61,824 nt of DNA from assembly GCA_022827785.1 (NCBI GenBank), contig JAJEIM010000015.1, positions 1-61,824 of the forward strand, given 5' to 3'. This document shows positions 31,687-40,430 of this stretch, piece by piece. Origin of the DNA: Acidimicrobiia bacterium. Lineage in GTDB: Bacteria; Actinomycetota; Acidimicrobiia; Spongiisociales; Spongiisociaceae. The position numbers were made by a program, and so were the translations under genes. The notes under the pieces were generated by a model. It saw only the letters and a program-made list of their open reading frames with translations, ran no database searches and was not told the DNA's origin. Within the stretch, counting starts at the first letter, position 1; the number at the start of each line of letters is the position of its first letter.

Positions 31687-32604
31687 ATGGCCGAGCCCGA
31701 CCGCAGACCGATCGACTACATCGCCCTGACCAGGGAGACCTACGCCGGGCTGGGCTACCCGCCCTACCGCTGGGCCCTCAACGAAGATCCGCCTTCGTGG
31801 GCCGCGCTCGGCAAGCCGCTTTCGGAAGCCCGGCTGGGATTGATCGCCTCCGGTGGTGTCTACCGGCACGGGCAGGTGGCCTTCACCCACCGCGATGACG
31901 TGACCCATCGGGAGATACCCACCGATGTGGACACCTCCGAGGTCCGGGTGACTCACTTCGCCTTCGATCCGGCCGCCGCCCGGCGGGATCCCAACGTGGT
32001 CTTCCCGATCGACACCCTTCGTTCCCTGGTTGCCGAGGGCACGGTCGGGGAGCTGGCGCCGCTGGCGCTCACATTCATGGGTGGCATCTACTCGCAGCGC
32101 CGGCTGGCCTCCGTCCTGATCCCGGCTCTGGTGGACCGCACCCTCGAGATGGAGGTCGATGCGGTACTGCTGGTGCCGGTCTGACCGGTGTGCCACCAGT
32201 CAGTTGGGCTGGTCAGCCGGGCGATCGAGGCCAAGGGTGTGCCCACCCTGTCCATGACCAGCGCCTACTCCATCACCTCATCGGCGAACCCGCCGCGGGC
32301 GGCGTTCACCGACTTCCCGCTGGGCCACACCTGCGGGCCGCCTGACCGACCGGAGATGCAGCGGTCGATCATGCGCGACGCCCTTGCCCTTTTCGAGACC
32401 ATGGAGCAGCCGGGAATCGTGGACTTGGGCTACGGGTGGACGGCGCCGTGGAAGGAAGAGGCCCTGGAGCCGGTGGATCATCGCACTCCTCGTCACGACA
32501 CCCCCCAGTACCAGAATCAGGATGACCGGGCGGCCGCGGTGGCGGCACACGGGGTCGGGGTCGCCTGCCGGGCCGGCGCCCCTGGCGACACGCCTCGCTC
32601 CTGA
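31687..32604 (+). CDS. GrdB-like reductase, predicted selenoprotein (in-frame UGA at 32182)
   Basis: Glycine/sarcosine/betaine reductase selenoprotein B-like family, read as one 305-residue chain through TGA 32182-32184 (residue 166). The N-terminal half (MAEPDRRPIDYIALTRETYA, ARLGLIASGGVYRHGQ, VFPIDTLRSLVAEGTVGELA) and the C-terminal half (GLVSRAIEAKGVPTLSMTSA, NPPRAAFTDFPLGHTCGPP) are in the same frame. They join at AVLLVPV-U-PVCHQ, giving a U-x-x-C redox motif at the position where family members carry Sec or Cys. A hairpin at 32181-32216 supports Sec insertion. Start ATG 31687. The stop overlaps the menB start (TGATG). The substrate is unknown; classical GrdB works with GrdA and GrdC, which are absent here, so this is a stand-alone paralogue. 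selA/B/C/D lie outside the window. Confidence 0.78.
32181..32216 (+). promoter_or_regulatory. Candidate bacterial SECIS element
   Basis: A 36-nt hairpin with the UGA in its 5' base. Outer stem CTGACC (32181-32186) pairs perfectly with GGTCAG (32211-32216). The upper stem GC...CCA (32192-32198, C94-A95 bulged) pairs with TGG...GC (32205-32209). The apical loop GTCAGT starts 15 bases after the UGA. Size and placement fit the known bSECIS geometry. Confidence 0.65.
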
Positions 32605-33503
32605 TGGTCTCCGAGCTGTTCGATCCGCACGCCTGGCGCCCGGTCGAAGGGTTCTCCTTCGATGACATCACCTACCACCGGGCGGTCGATCAGGGAACGG
32701 TACGGGTGGCCTTCGATCGGCCCGAGGTGCGCAACGCCTTCCGGCCGCAGACGGTGGACGAGCTCTACACCGCCCTCGATCATGCTCGGCAGTGGAGCGA
32801 CGTGGGGACGGTCCTGCTGACCGGCAACGGTCCGTCTCCCAAGGATGGTGGTTGGGCGTTCTCCTCGGGCGGGGACCAGCGCATCCGCGGGAAGGCCGGT
32901 TACATGTACGCCGGGGGTGAGGGCGCTGCGGACATCGACCCCGCCCGCCTGGGAAGGCTCCACATCCTCGAGGTCCAGCGCCTGATCCGGTTCATGCCCA
33001 AGGTGGTCATCGCGGTGGTGCCCGGCTGGGCGGTCGGGGGCGGCCACAGCCTCCATGTGGTGTGCGATCTGACCCTGGCGTCGGAGGAGCACGCCGTCTT
33101 CAAGCAGACCGACTCCGATGTGGCCTCGTACGACGCCGGGTTCGGCTCGGCCTACCTGACCCGCATGGTGGGCCAGAAGCGGGCCCGGGAGATCTTCTTC
33201 CTGGGCGCCGACTACTCGGCCACAGAAGCCTTCGACATGGGCATGGTCAACAAGGTGGTGCCCCATGCGGAGCTGGAGCAGACCGCGCTGGAGTGGGCCC
33301 GGGTCATCAACTCCAAGAGCCCCATGTCGCAGCGGATGCTCAAGTTCGCCTTCAACCTGATCGATGACGGCCTGGTGGGCCAGCAGGTCTTCGCCGGCGA
33401 GGCCACCCGCCTCGGCTACATGACCGAAGAGGCCAAGGAAGGGCGGGACGCATTCGTGGAGAAGCGCCCCAAGGACTTCTCGCGTTTCCCCCGTTATTAC
33501 TAG
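32604..33503 (+). CDS. menB: 1,4-dihydroxy-2-naphthoyl-CoA synthase
   Basis: Crotonase-fold Dieckmann cyclase of menaquinone synthesis. FSSGGDQRIRGKAGYM, PGWAVGGGHSLHVVCDLTLA (oxyanion hole), SYDAGFGSAYLTRMVGQKRA and YMTEEAKEGRDAFVEKR are specific for MenB as opposed to generic enoyl-CoA hydratases. FKQTDSDV has Asp where E. coli MenB has the bicarbonate-binding Gly, so the enzyme is probably bicarbonate-independent. The ATG overlaps the preceding reductase stop. Other men genes are not in the window. Length 299. Confidence 0.94.
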   Translation: MVSELFDPHAWRPVEGFSFDDITYHRAVDQGTVRVAFDRPEVRNAFRPQTVDELYTALDHARQWSDVGTVLLTGNGPSPKDGGWAFSSGGDQRIRGKAGYMYAGGEGAADIDPARLGRLHILEVQRLIRFMPKVVIAVVPGWAVGGGHSLHVVCDLTLASEEHAVFKQTDSDVASYDAGFGSAYLTRMVGQKRAREIFFLGADYSATEAFDMGMVNKVVPHAELEQTALEWARVINSKSPMSQRMLKFAFNLIDDGLVGQQVFAGEATRLGYMTEEAKEGRDAFVEKRPKDFSRFPRYY

Positions 33504-33512
33504 TCGTAGGTG

Positions 33513-33701
33513 TTACCGACCAGTATCGGTTGACTCCAGCTTGGCTTGCTGAGCTAGGTAGAGCCAGCCGAGACCGTGAAGAGCCACGCCGGCAAGCAGG
33601 ATCAGCGTGACCATCCAGTAACCGAGAACTGCGGCGAAAAGGGCAGCGATCACCGCCAGCGTCACCAGCGCTACCCGTACACCGTTCAGGGGTCCATACA
33701 T
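33513..33701 (-). CDS. Small two-helix membrane protein
   Basis: A 62-residue hypothetical protein: two hydrophobic segments (VRVALVTLAVIAALFAAVLG and MVTLILLAGVALHGLGWLYL) and a short charged tail. It is convergent with menB. The function is unknown. The hydrophobic composition and coding bias make it plausible, but its short length leaves doubt. Confidence 0.5.
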   Translation of the reverse strand: MYGPLNGVRVALVTLAVIAALFAAVLGYWMVTLILLAGVALHGLGWLYLAQQAKLESTDTGR

Positions 33702-33859
33702 GCCGTGCCAGTCTAGGTTAAGGAGGCGGCGTCAGTATCCTTGACTGGGACATCCGGTAGGCGACCTGACGGCAGGATTCGCCCGGGCAAGGTTATCCGG
33801 GCAGGGCGTGGTGATCCATGGTGATGGCCGCGCGACCGTCCTCATGGAGACTGGAGACG

Positions 33860-34300
33860 ATGATGGACAATGAGGTCTGGAGATGGGTGTGGACCGGCCT
33901 GGCCCTGCTCATGGGTATCGGCGAGATCGTCACCGCCGGGTTCTTCCTGCTCCCGTTCGCGATCGGCGCCGGCCTCGCCGCGGTGGCCGCCTGGATGGGC
34001 GTGGCCGACATCGTCCAGTGGTTGCTCTTCTTCGTTGGCACGGGGCTGTCCATGCTCTACATACGCCGCTTCATGAGGGCCCAGGATGAGGACAGCGGGC
34101 TGGTGGTGGGGCCCGGCCGCTACGTCGGGATGGAGGCGCTGGTACTGGAGACCGTCGACACCGGCGCCAACACCGGGCTGATCAGGGTGGAGGCGGAGGA
34201 ATGGCGCGCCACCACCGACGGCGAGCCGATTACCGAGGGCAGGAGGGTGAAGGTGGAGGCCCTGCGCGGCACCCGCCTGGTAGTCAGCGAAGTCGATTAG
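33860..34300 (+). CDS. NfeD-like membrane protein
   Basis: A 146-residue protein with three or four N-terminal transmembrane segments (LALLMGIGEIVTAGFFLLPF, GAGLAAVAAWMGV, WLLFFVGTGLSMLYIRRF) and a C-terminal OB-fold (VGMEALVLETVDTGANTGLI, RVKVEALRGTRLVV). NfeD proteins partner SPFH proteins at membranes; one follows 137 bases downstream, the usual pair. GGAGAC lies upstream of ATG 33860; an adjacent ATG at 33863 is equally possible. Confidence 0.88.
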   Translation: MMDNEVWRWVWTGLALLMGIGEIVTAGFFLLPFAIGAGLAAVAAWMGVADIVQWLLFFVGTGLSMLYIRRFMRAQDEDSGLVVGPGRYVGMEALVLETVDTGANTGLIRVEAEEWRATTDGEPITEGRRVKVEALRGTRLVVSEVD

Positions 34301-34437
34301 GAGAGTGCTGAAGAGGACGGGGATGGGTTGGCCGCGATGCCTCTACCTGGGGCTTCGGGTCTCGGCTGTCGGGCCCACCGAACGTCTTCAGTACCCTCGT
34401 AGATAACGAGTAGAGACCTACATAGAAAGGAAATCCG

Positions 34438-35379
34438 ATGGAGGTAGCGGGCGTATTGCTCCTAGCCGTCATTGCCGTGGCGGTACTGCTGATCGCAGCG
34501 ACCGGGTTCCGCATCGTGCGGCCTTACGAACAGGGCCTGATCGAGTTCCTCGGCAAGTACAAGAGGACTGTCTCGCCCGGACTCCGGTTCGTCGTTCCGT
34601 TCGTGCAGAGAATGCTGAAGGTCGACATGCGGGAGCAGGTGGTGGATGTGCCGCCGCAGGAGGTCATCACCAAGGACAACGTGGTGGTCACGGTGGACGC
34701 GGTGATCTACTACGAGGCGACCGACCCGGTGAAGCTCAAGTATGCGGTGGGGAACTTCATCCTGGCCATCACCAAGCTGGCGCAGACCAACCTCAGGAAC
34801 GTCGTCGGCGATCTCCAACTCGACGCGGCATTGGTGTCTCGCGAGATCATCAACAGCAAGCTGCGCCAAATACTGGACGACGCCACCGACAAGTGGGGAA
34901 CCCGGGTGGTTCGGGTCGAGATCCAGCGAATCGAGCCTCCGCCGGACGTTACGGACGCCATGCATCGCCAGATGAAGGCGGAGCGGTCCCGCCGGGCGGT
35001 CGTCACGGAAGCCGAGGGCGAGAAGAGGTCGGCCATCCTCAAGGCTGAGGGTGTGAAGGAGTCCGCCATCCTGCGGGCAGAGGGTGAGGCGGAGGCCATC
35101 AAGCGGGTTGCCGACGCGGACAAGTACCAGAAGCTCACGGTGGCAGAGGGTGAGGGCCAGGCCATCGAGCGGGTCTTCCTGGCGATACACAACGGCGATC
35201 CCACCCCCGACCTGATCGCCATCCGCTACCTGGAGGCGCTGCAGGGCATCGCCGACGGTCAGGCCACCAAGATTTTCCTGCCGCTCGACACGTCGGGCTT
35301 GCTGGGTTCGGTGGCGGCGATCGGCGAGTTGCTCAAGGAAGGCGCCGGGTCCACCACTGGCGGCGGCGGCACAGCCTGA
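34438..35379 (+). CDS. SPFH/stomatin-like membrane protein (slipin)
   Basis: A 313-residue protein with one N-terminal transmembrane helix ([19 protein letters not shown]), an SPFH domain ([56 protein letters not shown]) and a long Ala/Glu-rich helix with repeated [13 protein letters not shown]-like units. These proteins oligomerise in membrane microdomains. The 3' end has a perfect terminator. Companion of the NfeD gene upstream. AAAGGAAAT precedes the ATG. Confidence 0.93.
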   Translation: MEVAGVLLLAVIAVAVLLIAATGFRIVRPYEQGLIEFLGKYKRTVSPGLRFVVPFVQRMLKVDMREQVVDVPPQEVITKDNVVVTVDAVIYYEATDPVKLKYAVGNFILAITKLAQTNLRNVVGDLQLDAALVSREIINSKLRQILDDATDKWGTRVVRVEIQRIEPPPDVTDAMHRQMKAERSRRAVVTEAEGEKRSAILKAEGVKESAILRAEGEAEAIKRVADADKYQKLTVAEGEGQAIERVFLAIHNGDPTPDLIAIRYLEALQGIADGQATKIFLPLDTSGLLGSVAAIGELLKEGAGSTTGGGGTA

Positions 35380-35407
35380 TCCTCCGGCCGGCCAAGGAGC
35401 AAGCGGC

Positions 35408-35439
35408 AGCGAGGCCCGGGTTCACGCCCGGGCCTCGCT
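35408..35439 (+). terminator. Rho-independent-type hairpin after the SPFH gene
   Basis: AGCGAGGCCCGGG pairs perfectly (13 bp) with CCCGGGCCTCGCT around the loop TTCACG, 29 bases after the stop. The following T-run is weak. It sits between convergent genes and may act on both. Confidence 0.8.
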
Positions 35440-35485
35440 CTGTCCGAGGGGTCTGTGGCCGGCGCAGTGGCCGGCCGGTCCACGG

Positions 35486-35992
35486 CTACTTCAGGAACGG
35501 GTTCGCCCTGACCAGCGCCGACTCGCTCCAAGTCCTGCCGAATCCGAGATAGCGACCGGCGTCGGTCACGTAGACGCCGACCAGCACGAAGGCGTAAATC
35601 AGGTGGTCGTCCAGGAACGGGTTGTGCTCGGGCCAGAGCGCCGCCAGCCACATCAGGACGAGCATGACGGCACCCGCCACCGAGGCTATACGGACCCCGA
35701 TTCCCAGCACCAGGGCCAGGCCGATTCCGAGCAGCCCGATCATGAACAGCCAATCGGCGAACACGTTCCCTGCCATCGGCTGGAAGATGTCCTTGAACGG
35801 ACCCCGCGTTCCGAACTCGAGGAACCCGAAGGTCGGGCTGGAGCTGTCGATCCAACCCGAACCCTGCTCCGTCGCGAAGCCCAACCCGAACAGCTTGTCG
35901 AGGAACGGCCACAAGAAGATCCACCCCATCATCAGCCTGAGCAGGCCCCAAAGCAATCTGTCCGGCCGGGGCCGTTCATCAGCGAGACGCAT
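35486..35992 (-). CDS. DoxX-like integral membrane protein
   Basis: A 168-residue protein with about four transmembrane segments: LLWGLLRLMMGWIFLWPFLD, LFMIGLLGIGLALVLGIGV, IASVAGAVMLVLMWLAALWP, LIYAFVLVGVYVTDAGRYLG. The pattern R-x-MMGWIFLWPFLDKLFG matches DoxX/DoxD-like families. Function unknown; relatives link to thiosulfate:quinone oxidoreductase or redox stress. An inverted repeat lies upstream of the start. Confidence 0.75.
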   Translation of the reverse strand: MRLADERPRPDRLLWGLLRLMMGWIFLWPFLDKLFGLGFATEQGSGWIDSSSPTFGFLEFGTRGPFKDIFQPMAGNVFADWLFMIGLLGIGLALVLGIGVRIASVAGAVMLVLMWLAALWPEHNPFLDDHLIYAFVLVGVYVTDAGRYLGFGRTWSESALVRANPFLK

Positions 35993-36050
35993 GATTCACC
36001 TCCTTCCAATTCGCCCGGTCGGGTCCCATCCGCGAGATTTCGTTCGGCGA

Positions 36051-36071
36051 ATTATTGCCTACAGTAATAAT
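36051..36071. promoter_or_regulatory. AT-rich inverted repeat upstream of the DoxX-like gene
   Basis: ATTATTGC-CTACA-GTAATAAT, with 7 of 8 positions paired, about 60-80 bases upstream of the minus-strand start. It stands out as AT-rich in a GC-rich spacer and looks like a dyad operator of the MarR or HxlR kind. The regulator is not identified. Confidence 0.45.
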
Positions 36072-36270
36072 CCGAGCCCTTGTGTCCCAGTCTCATTCCG
36101 TATGGGAGAACGGGCGGGACCTCGTTGAATCGAGGGACCATCCGGCCCTGGGATCCACCGGACCACGGCTCTCAACAGGTGGATTCGGAGGCGGTATCGA
36201 GTCGGGGTTGTACCGGGACACCGTGGGCCGTCAGGCCGCCCGCACCACGGGGGTGCCCGGGTTGAGGCGG

Positions 36271-36993
36271 CTAGCCGGCGGCTATCGACTCGCTCTTCCT
36301 GATGAAGGCGAGGCCCAGCAGGAACACCCAGATCACCTGGAGCAGCAGGAAGAGGCTCCCCGCCAGGTACAGGCGGATCACCGAGCCGTGCACGTGAGCG
36401 CCGATCACCAGGAACGCCACACCGGCGATGCCCGGGATCACCGCGAGCAGCAGGGCCAGAGGCCGGTCGGCTCCGAGCAGGCGGACTCCCATCATTCCGA
36501 TCCCGAAGATGGCCAGACCCACGAGGGTGAGGATGGTGGCGAACAGGTAGAAGGAACCGGTCAGCCCCACCATGATGATCCCCTGGTCCATGGCCGAAGT
36601 GGTTCCGATCATGCCGTCGTCGGTGTGGGTGATCATGATCGCCGTCAGGTGCGAGGTCGCCCAGGACGCCATCTGGAGCGCGACACCGAGCGCGACCACC
36701 ACGAGGCCGGTCCTCCTCAGGTAGGCGGCGGTGCTGTCGTCTCTCAGCAGACGCTCCACACCGATCATGCCGAGCATGAAGGCGCAGGAGGCGAACAGCC
36801 CGATGCTGGTCGTCAGATGGGTCAGCAGACTATTCGCAGCGATGTCCTCGAGCCCTTCGATCATCGATCGGGTGACGCCGTCCGGATGATCGCTCAAGAT
36901 ATTGCCGGGCCTCAACATCGCTATGACAATGCCGGCCACCGTTTCGGTAACCAGTAGCCACCCGGTTACCTTGGCGATTTGGGACTTCGACAT
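36271..36993 (-). CDS. DUF4386-like integral membrane protein
   Basis: A 240-residue protein with about six transmembrane helices (e.g. TGWLLVTETVAGIVIAML, GLFASCAFMLGMIGVERLL, TGLVVVALGVALQMASW, LLAVIPGIAGVAFLVIGAHV). The layout resembles the DUF4386 family; function unknown. Start at ATG 36993 (MSKSQIAKVTG) with GAGAGG upstream; the longer frame to 37062 lacks a site. It stands alone between spacers. Confidence 0.65.
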   Translation of the reverse strand: MSKSQIAKVTGWLLVTETVAGIVIAMLRPGNILSDHPDGVTRSMIEGLEDIAANSLLTHLTTSIGLFASCAFMLGMIGVERLLRDDSTAAYLRRTGLVVVALGVALQMASWATSHLTAIMITHTDDGMIGTTSAMDQGIIMVGLTGSFYLFATILTLVGLAIFGIGMMGVRLLGADRPLALLLAVIPGIAGVAFLVIGAHVHGSVIRLYLAGSLFLLLQVIWVFLLGLAFIRKSESIAAG

Positions 36994-37173
36994 GTAACAC
37001 CTCTCGGAGTCATGATTCCCCGGGCGACGGGAATCGGCTGCTATGGAGTTTACCGAAGGCAAGGTGGGTGCATCGGGTTCGACCGGGGCATGATCATCCC
37101 GCCACAGGGTCCGCCCGCACCGCGGCGAATCCGGTTCCGGCGACGCCGCGGCTAACGGCCGACCCGGACCGAA

Positions 37174-37956
37174 CTAGAGAATCTGGCTCAGGAACAGCTT
37201 GGTGCGGTCGTGCTGGGGGTTGTGGAAGAAGTGCTCCGGCGTTCCCTCCTCCACCACCATCCCGTAGTCGAAGAAGAGCACCCGATCGGCCACTTCCCGG
37301 GCGAAACCCATCTCGTGGGTGACCACGATCATCGTCATGCCCGACTCGGCCAGCTCCTTCATCACATCTAGGACTTCCTTGATCATCTCGGGGTCGAGCG
37401 CCGAGGTGGGCTCGTCGAAGAGCATTATCTTCGGGTTCATCGCCAGGGCCCGGGCTATGGCCACCCGCTGCTGCTGGCCTCCCGATAGCTGGCCCGGATA
37501 CTTGCCGGCCTGCTCGGGTATACCCACCCGTTCGAGCAGTTTCATCGCGGCGGCCTCGGACTCCGACCGGGTCTGGTTGCGCGCCCAGATGGGCGCCAGG
37601 GTGATGTTCTGCAGCACCGTGAGATGGGGGAACAGGTTGAACTGCTGGAACACCATGCCCACCTCGCGGCGGATGGCGTCGATATTGCGGAGATCGTTGG
37701 TCAACTCCATCCCGTCCACCACGATCCGCCCCGCCTGGTGGGCCTCGAGGCGGTTGATGCAACGGATGAAAGTCGACTTGCCGGAGCCGGAGGGTCCGAT
37801 CACCACCACCACCTCACCCCAGCCGATCGAGGTTGTCACCCCGCTCAAAGCCTGGAAGTCACCGAACCACTTCTTCACGTCCTCGCAGATGATCGCCTGA
37901 GATCCGTTGGTGGTCACTACATCCTCCTCTGTGGTTCGGTCATCAGCGTTCTCCAA
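37174..37956 (-). CDS. aapP: General amino-acid ABC transporter ATP-binding protein
   Basis: ATPase of a polar amino-acid importer. Walker [20 protein letters not shown], signature [20 protein letters not shown], Walker [16 protein letters not shown], and switch [16 protein letters not shown] are intact. The ORF's start region overlaps the end of the upstream aapM by 14 bases, indicating translational coupling; the start may be the ATG at 37956 or a codon about 15 residues later. Last gene of aapJ-aapQ-aapM-aapP. Confidence 0.93.
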   Translation of the reverse strand: MENADDRTTEEDVVTTNGSQAIICEDVKKWFGDFQALSGVTTSIGWGEVVVVIGPSGSGKSTFIRCINRLEAHQAGRIVVDGMELTNDLRNIDAIRREVGMVFQQFNLFPHLTVLQNITLAPIWARNQTRSESEAAAMKLLERVGIPEQAGKYPGQLSGGQQQRVAIARALAMNPKIMLFDEPTSALDPEMIKEVLDVMKELAESGMTMIVVTHEMGFAREVADRVLFFDYGMVVEEGTPEHFFHNPQHDRTKLFLSQIL

Positions 37957-40429
37957 GGCCGAGGCTGCGTTCGTAGCGCATGCTCAGCTTCGAGATCGTG
38001 AAGGTGACTATCCAGTAGAACAACGCCATGAAGAACATCATCTGGGGCAGGGTGCCCTGGAAGTTGGGGTCGCTCTGCTGGGGTATGAAGCTGCGTGCGA
38101 TCAGCAGGATGTCGGCCAGTCCGATTATGGCCACCAGCGAGGTGTCCTTGAAGGCGACGATGATCGATCCGACCAGCGCCGGGATCACCGTCCGCACCGC
38201 CTGGGGCAGGATCACCAGCGAGGTGGACTGGACGATGCTCAGGCCCGCCGCCCTGGCCGCCTCGTACTGGCCCCGGTCGATGGCCTGCAGTCCTCCCCTG
38301 ATGTTCTCCGCCACGTAGGCCGAGTTGAAGATGGTGATGGCCGCGACGATCCGGACGATCTCGTCGAACTCCACTCCGGCGGGAAGGAAGGCGGTCAGCA
38401 TGGCCGAGCCGAAGAACAGCCAGGTGATCATCGGCACGCTGCGAACCAGTTCGATGTATCCGGTGGCCAGCAGGCGGAAGATGGGCATCGAGGAGGTTCG
38501 CGCCAGGGCGAGGACCAGACCGACGGGCAGGGAGAGAGCGATGCCGCTGACGGCCAGAAGGATGGTCAGGTTGAAACCGCCCAGGAAGGTGGTTCCCTGG
38601 AACTCGAGGGACGTGCTGGTAGCGCCCAGCCGGAATGCCACCACTATCAGCACTGAAACGACTGTCCAGGCTCGGACGAGGTTGGTCCGTCCCCGCTCCG
38701 TTCCCCCAAAGGTGGGTGTCACGAGCAGGAACAGGGCGAAGGCGACGATCAGTGTCCGGTAGAGGAACGGCATCGGGATGAACCAGATCAGCAGGCATAC
38801 CCCCGTAAGGCCTGCAGCCGATGCGCGAACCATTTCCACCGGCTCCTCGATCGTGAGGGCGGCGGCGATTATCGCCAGCCCGACCAGCACAAACCCCACA
38901 GTGAGCCAGAGCGGCTCCTCCCCGGAGGCGAATGGCAGGGCGGCCGCCACCAGCCCCATGGCCGCCACCACCGCGTTGGTGGCGCGCCCTTTGGGGGGGA
39001 GGCCCAGGACCCAGAGCGCGCCGCCGCCCAGCACGACTGCCAGGACGATGGAGACGACATCCGAGCGCAGGAAGATGGTCAGGCTCGAGCCGTCAATGAA
39101 CGTGCCTGCCAGCCGGAATCCCACCACTACCAGCACGGTGGCCACTAACCAGACGCGGACCAGGTTGGTCCTTCCCCGCTGCGTTCCCCCGACGTTGGGC
39201 GTAACCAGCAGGAACAGGGTGAAGGCGATGACCATGATCCGGAAGAGGAACGGCATCGGGACGAGCCAGATCAACAGGCAAGCCAGCACGAGGCCCGCAG
39301 CCGCCGACCTGACCATCACCACCGGCTCCCGTATCGTCAGAGCGGCGATCAGTGTCGCCAACCCGATGAGCGCCAAACCCGCAGCGACCCAGAGCGGCTC
39401 CTCTCCGGACGTGAGTGGCAGGGCGGCTATCACCAGCCCGATAGCTGCCACCACCGCGCCGCCGGTCGGCCCTCTCGGCAGGGCGCCCAGCACCCGGAGC
39501 GCTCCGGCGCCCAGCACTACGGCCATTAGCAAGACCATGTCGGACCAGTCGAGGACCGGGTTGCGCTGGATGATGAAGATGATCACCGGATAGGAAAGGA
39601 GCCAGGCCGAGATCAGGAACCGGCGGAAGGCGCGGGGCCAGGTGCGTTCGGCCAGGATCCCGAGGGGGTAGGCGGCCACCGCCAGTGCGAACAGGATCGT
39701 CCACGGACGGGCGGTGGTGGCGGCTATCGGTGCGATGGTCTGGTCGAACTGGCCCAGCGGGACCGGGAGTTCCACGGTCCACAGGAGGGCGGCCACCGCC
39801 GCCATGATCATCACCGGCACGCTCAGTACCGGGATCGTGGGCGACGCAGCGGCGGCGCGGCCCCACCGGACGCCGAAGTGGGCCAGGACGGCCGCCAGGA
39901 CGGCGGCGACCAGTATCCAGGCACGTACGTTGCTCCAGGCGGCAGGCGAGTCGAACTGCAGGATGGGAATCCCGAAGGTGCGCGCCTCGGCTGCGTGGTG
40001 CATGATCGCCGTCACCGCTACCAGGACAGCGCCGCTCCTCAGACCTCCCGCGAAGGTGGTGAGCTCGAGCCGTCCTCCTACCTTCCAGGACGCCAGGGAC
40101 CAGACCACCAGCACTATGAAAATGCCCAGGGACGTCCAGATCCGGATCAGGTCGTCCTGCGGGAAGGCCTGAACCATAAGCAGCTTCGCATTGTGGGTGA
40201 CCGCCGCCCACTTGCGTTCCGGAGCGAAGAGGTACGAGGTGATGAACCGCAGGATGTTGAGGAGAACCAGGGCGAAGACCAGGGTGAGGAAGGAGTTGAA
40301 GGCGACCTGCCCCCAGGTGTGGCCCGAGAAGAGGTTCTCCCTCATCCAGCGCCATGGCCCGGTGGGCGGGGGCTCGGGGGCCCGCTCGGTCATGTCGGCA
40401 ACAACGCCGGCGGATACGGGTTCAGTCAT
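37943..40429 (-). CDS. aapM: Amino-acid ABC transporter permease AapM with internal duplication
   Basis: An 828-residue permease, about twice the usual AapM length (~400). The N-terminus ([20 protein letters not shown]) and the C-terminal BPD_transp_1 domain (~615-828; [51 protein letters not shown]) are typical. Between them, residues ~303-463 and ~464-612 are tandem copies offset by 161 residues. Shared stretches include AVVLGxGALxVLG, SGEEPLW, MPFLxR, LFLLVTP and RGRTNLVR. Each adds hydrophobic segments. It lies one base from aapQ. Confidence 0.9.
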   Translation of the reverse strand: MTEPVSAGVVADMTERAPEPPPTGPWRWMRENLFSGHTWGQVAFNSFLTLVFALVLLNILRFITSYLFAPERKWAAVTHNAKLLMVQAFPQDDLIRIWTSLGIFIVLVVWSLASWKVGGRLELTTFAGGLRSGAVLVAVTAIMHHAAEARTFGIPILQFDSPAAWSNVRAWILVAAVLAAVLAHFGVRWGRAAAASPTIPVLSVPVMIMAAVAALLWTVELPVPLGQFDQTIAPIAATTARPWTILFALAVAAYPLGILAERTWPRAFRRFLISAWLLSYPVIIFIIQRNPVLDWSDMVLLMAVVLGAGALRVLGALPRGPTGGAVVAAIGLVIAALPLTSGEEPLWVAAGLALIGLATLIAALTIREPVVMVRSAAAGLVLACLLIWLVPMPFLFRIMVIAFTLFLLVTPNVGGTQRGRTNLVRVWLVATVLVVVGFRLAGTFIDGSSLTIFLRSDVVSIVLAVVLGGGALWVLGLPPKGRATNAVVAAMGLVAAALPFASGEEPLWLTVGFVLVGLAIIAAALTIEEPVEMVRASAAGLTGVCLLIWFIPMPFLYRTLIVAFALFLLVTPTFGGTERGRTNLVRAWTVVSVLIVVAFRLGATSTSLEFQGTTFLGGFNLTILLAVSGIALSLPVGLVLALARTSSMPIFRLLATGYIELVRSVPMITWLFFGSAMLTAFLPAGVEFDEIVRIVAAITIFNSAYVAENIRGGLQAIDRGQYEAARAAGLSIVQSTSLVILPQAVRTVIPALVGSIIVAFKDTSLVAIIGLADILLIARSFIPQQSDPNFQGTLPQMMFFMALFYWIVTFTISKLSMRYERSLGLGER

Positions 40430-40430
40430 C

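Noticed and set aside
31651-32184. Separate 177-residue protein ending at TGA 32182
   Set aside because: The following frame continues the same family in the same frame, and a hairpin with bSECIS geometry follows, so TGA is treated as Sec.
36055-36957. 300-residue plus-strand frame
   Set aside because: Gln/His/Asp-rich antisense of a multi-helix membrane protein gene on the minus strand; it has no homology signals.
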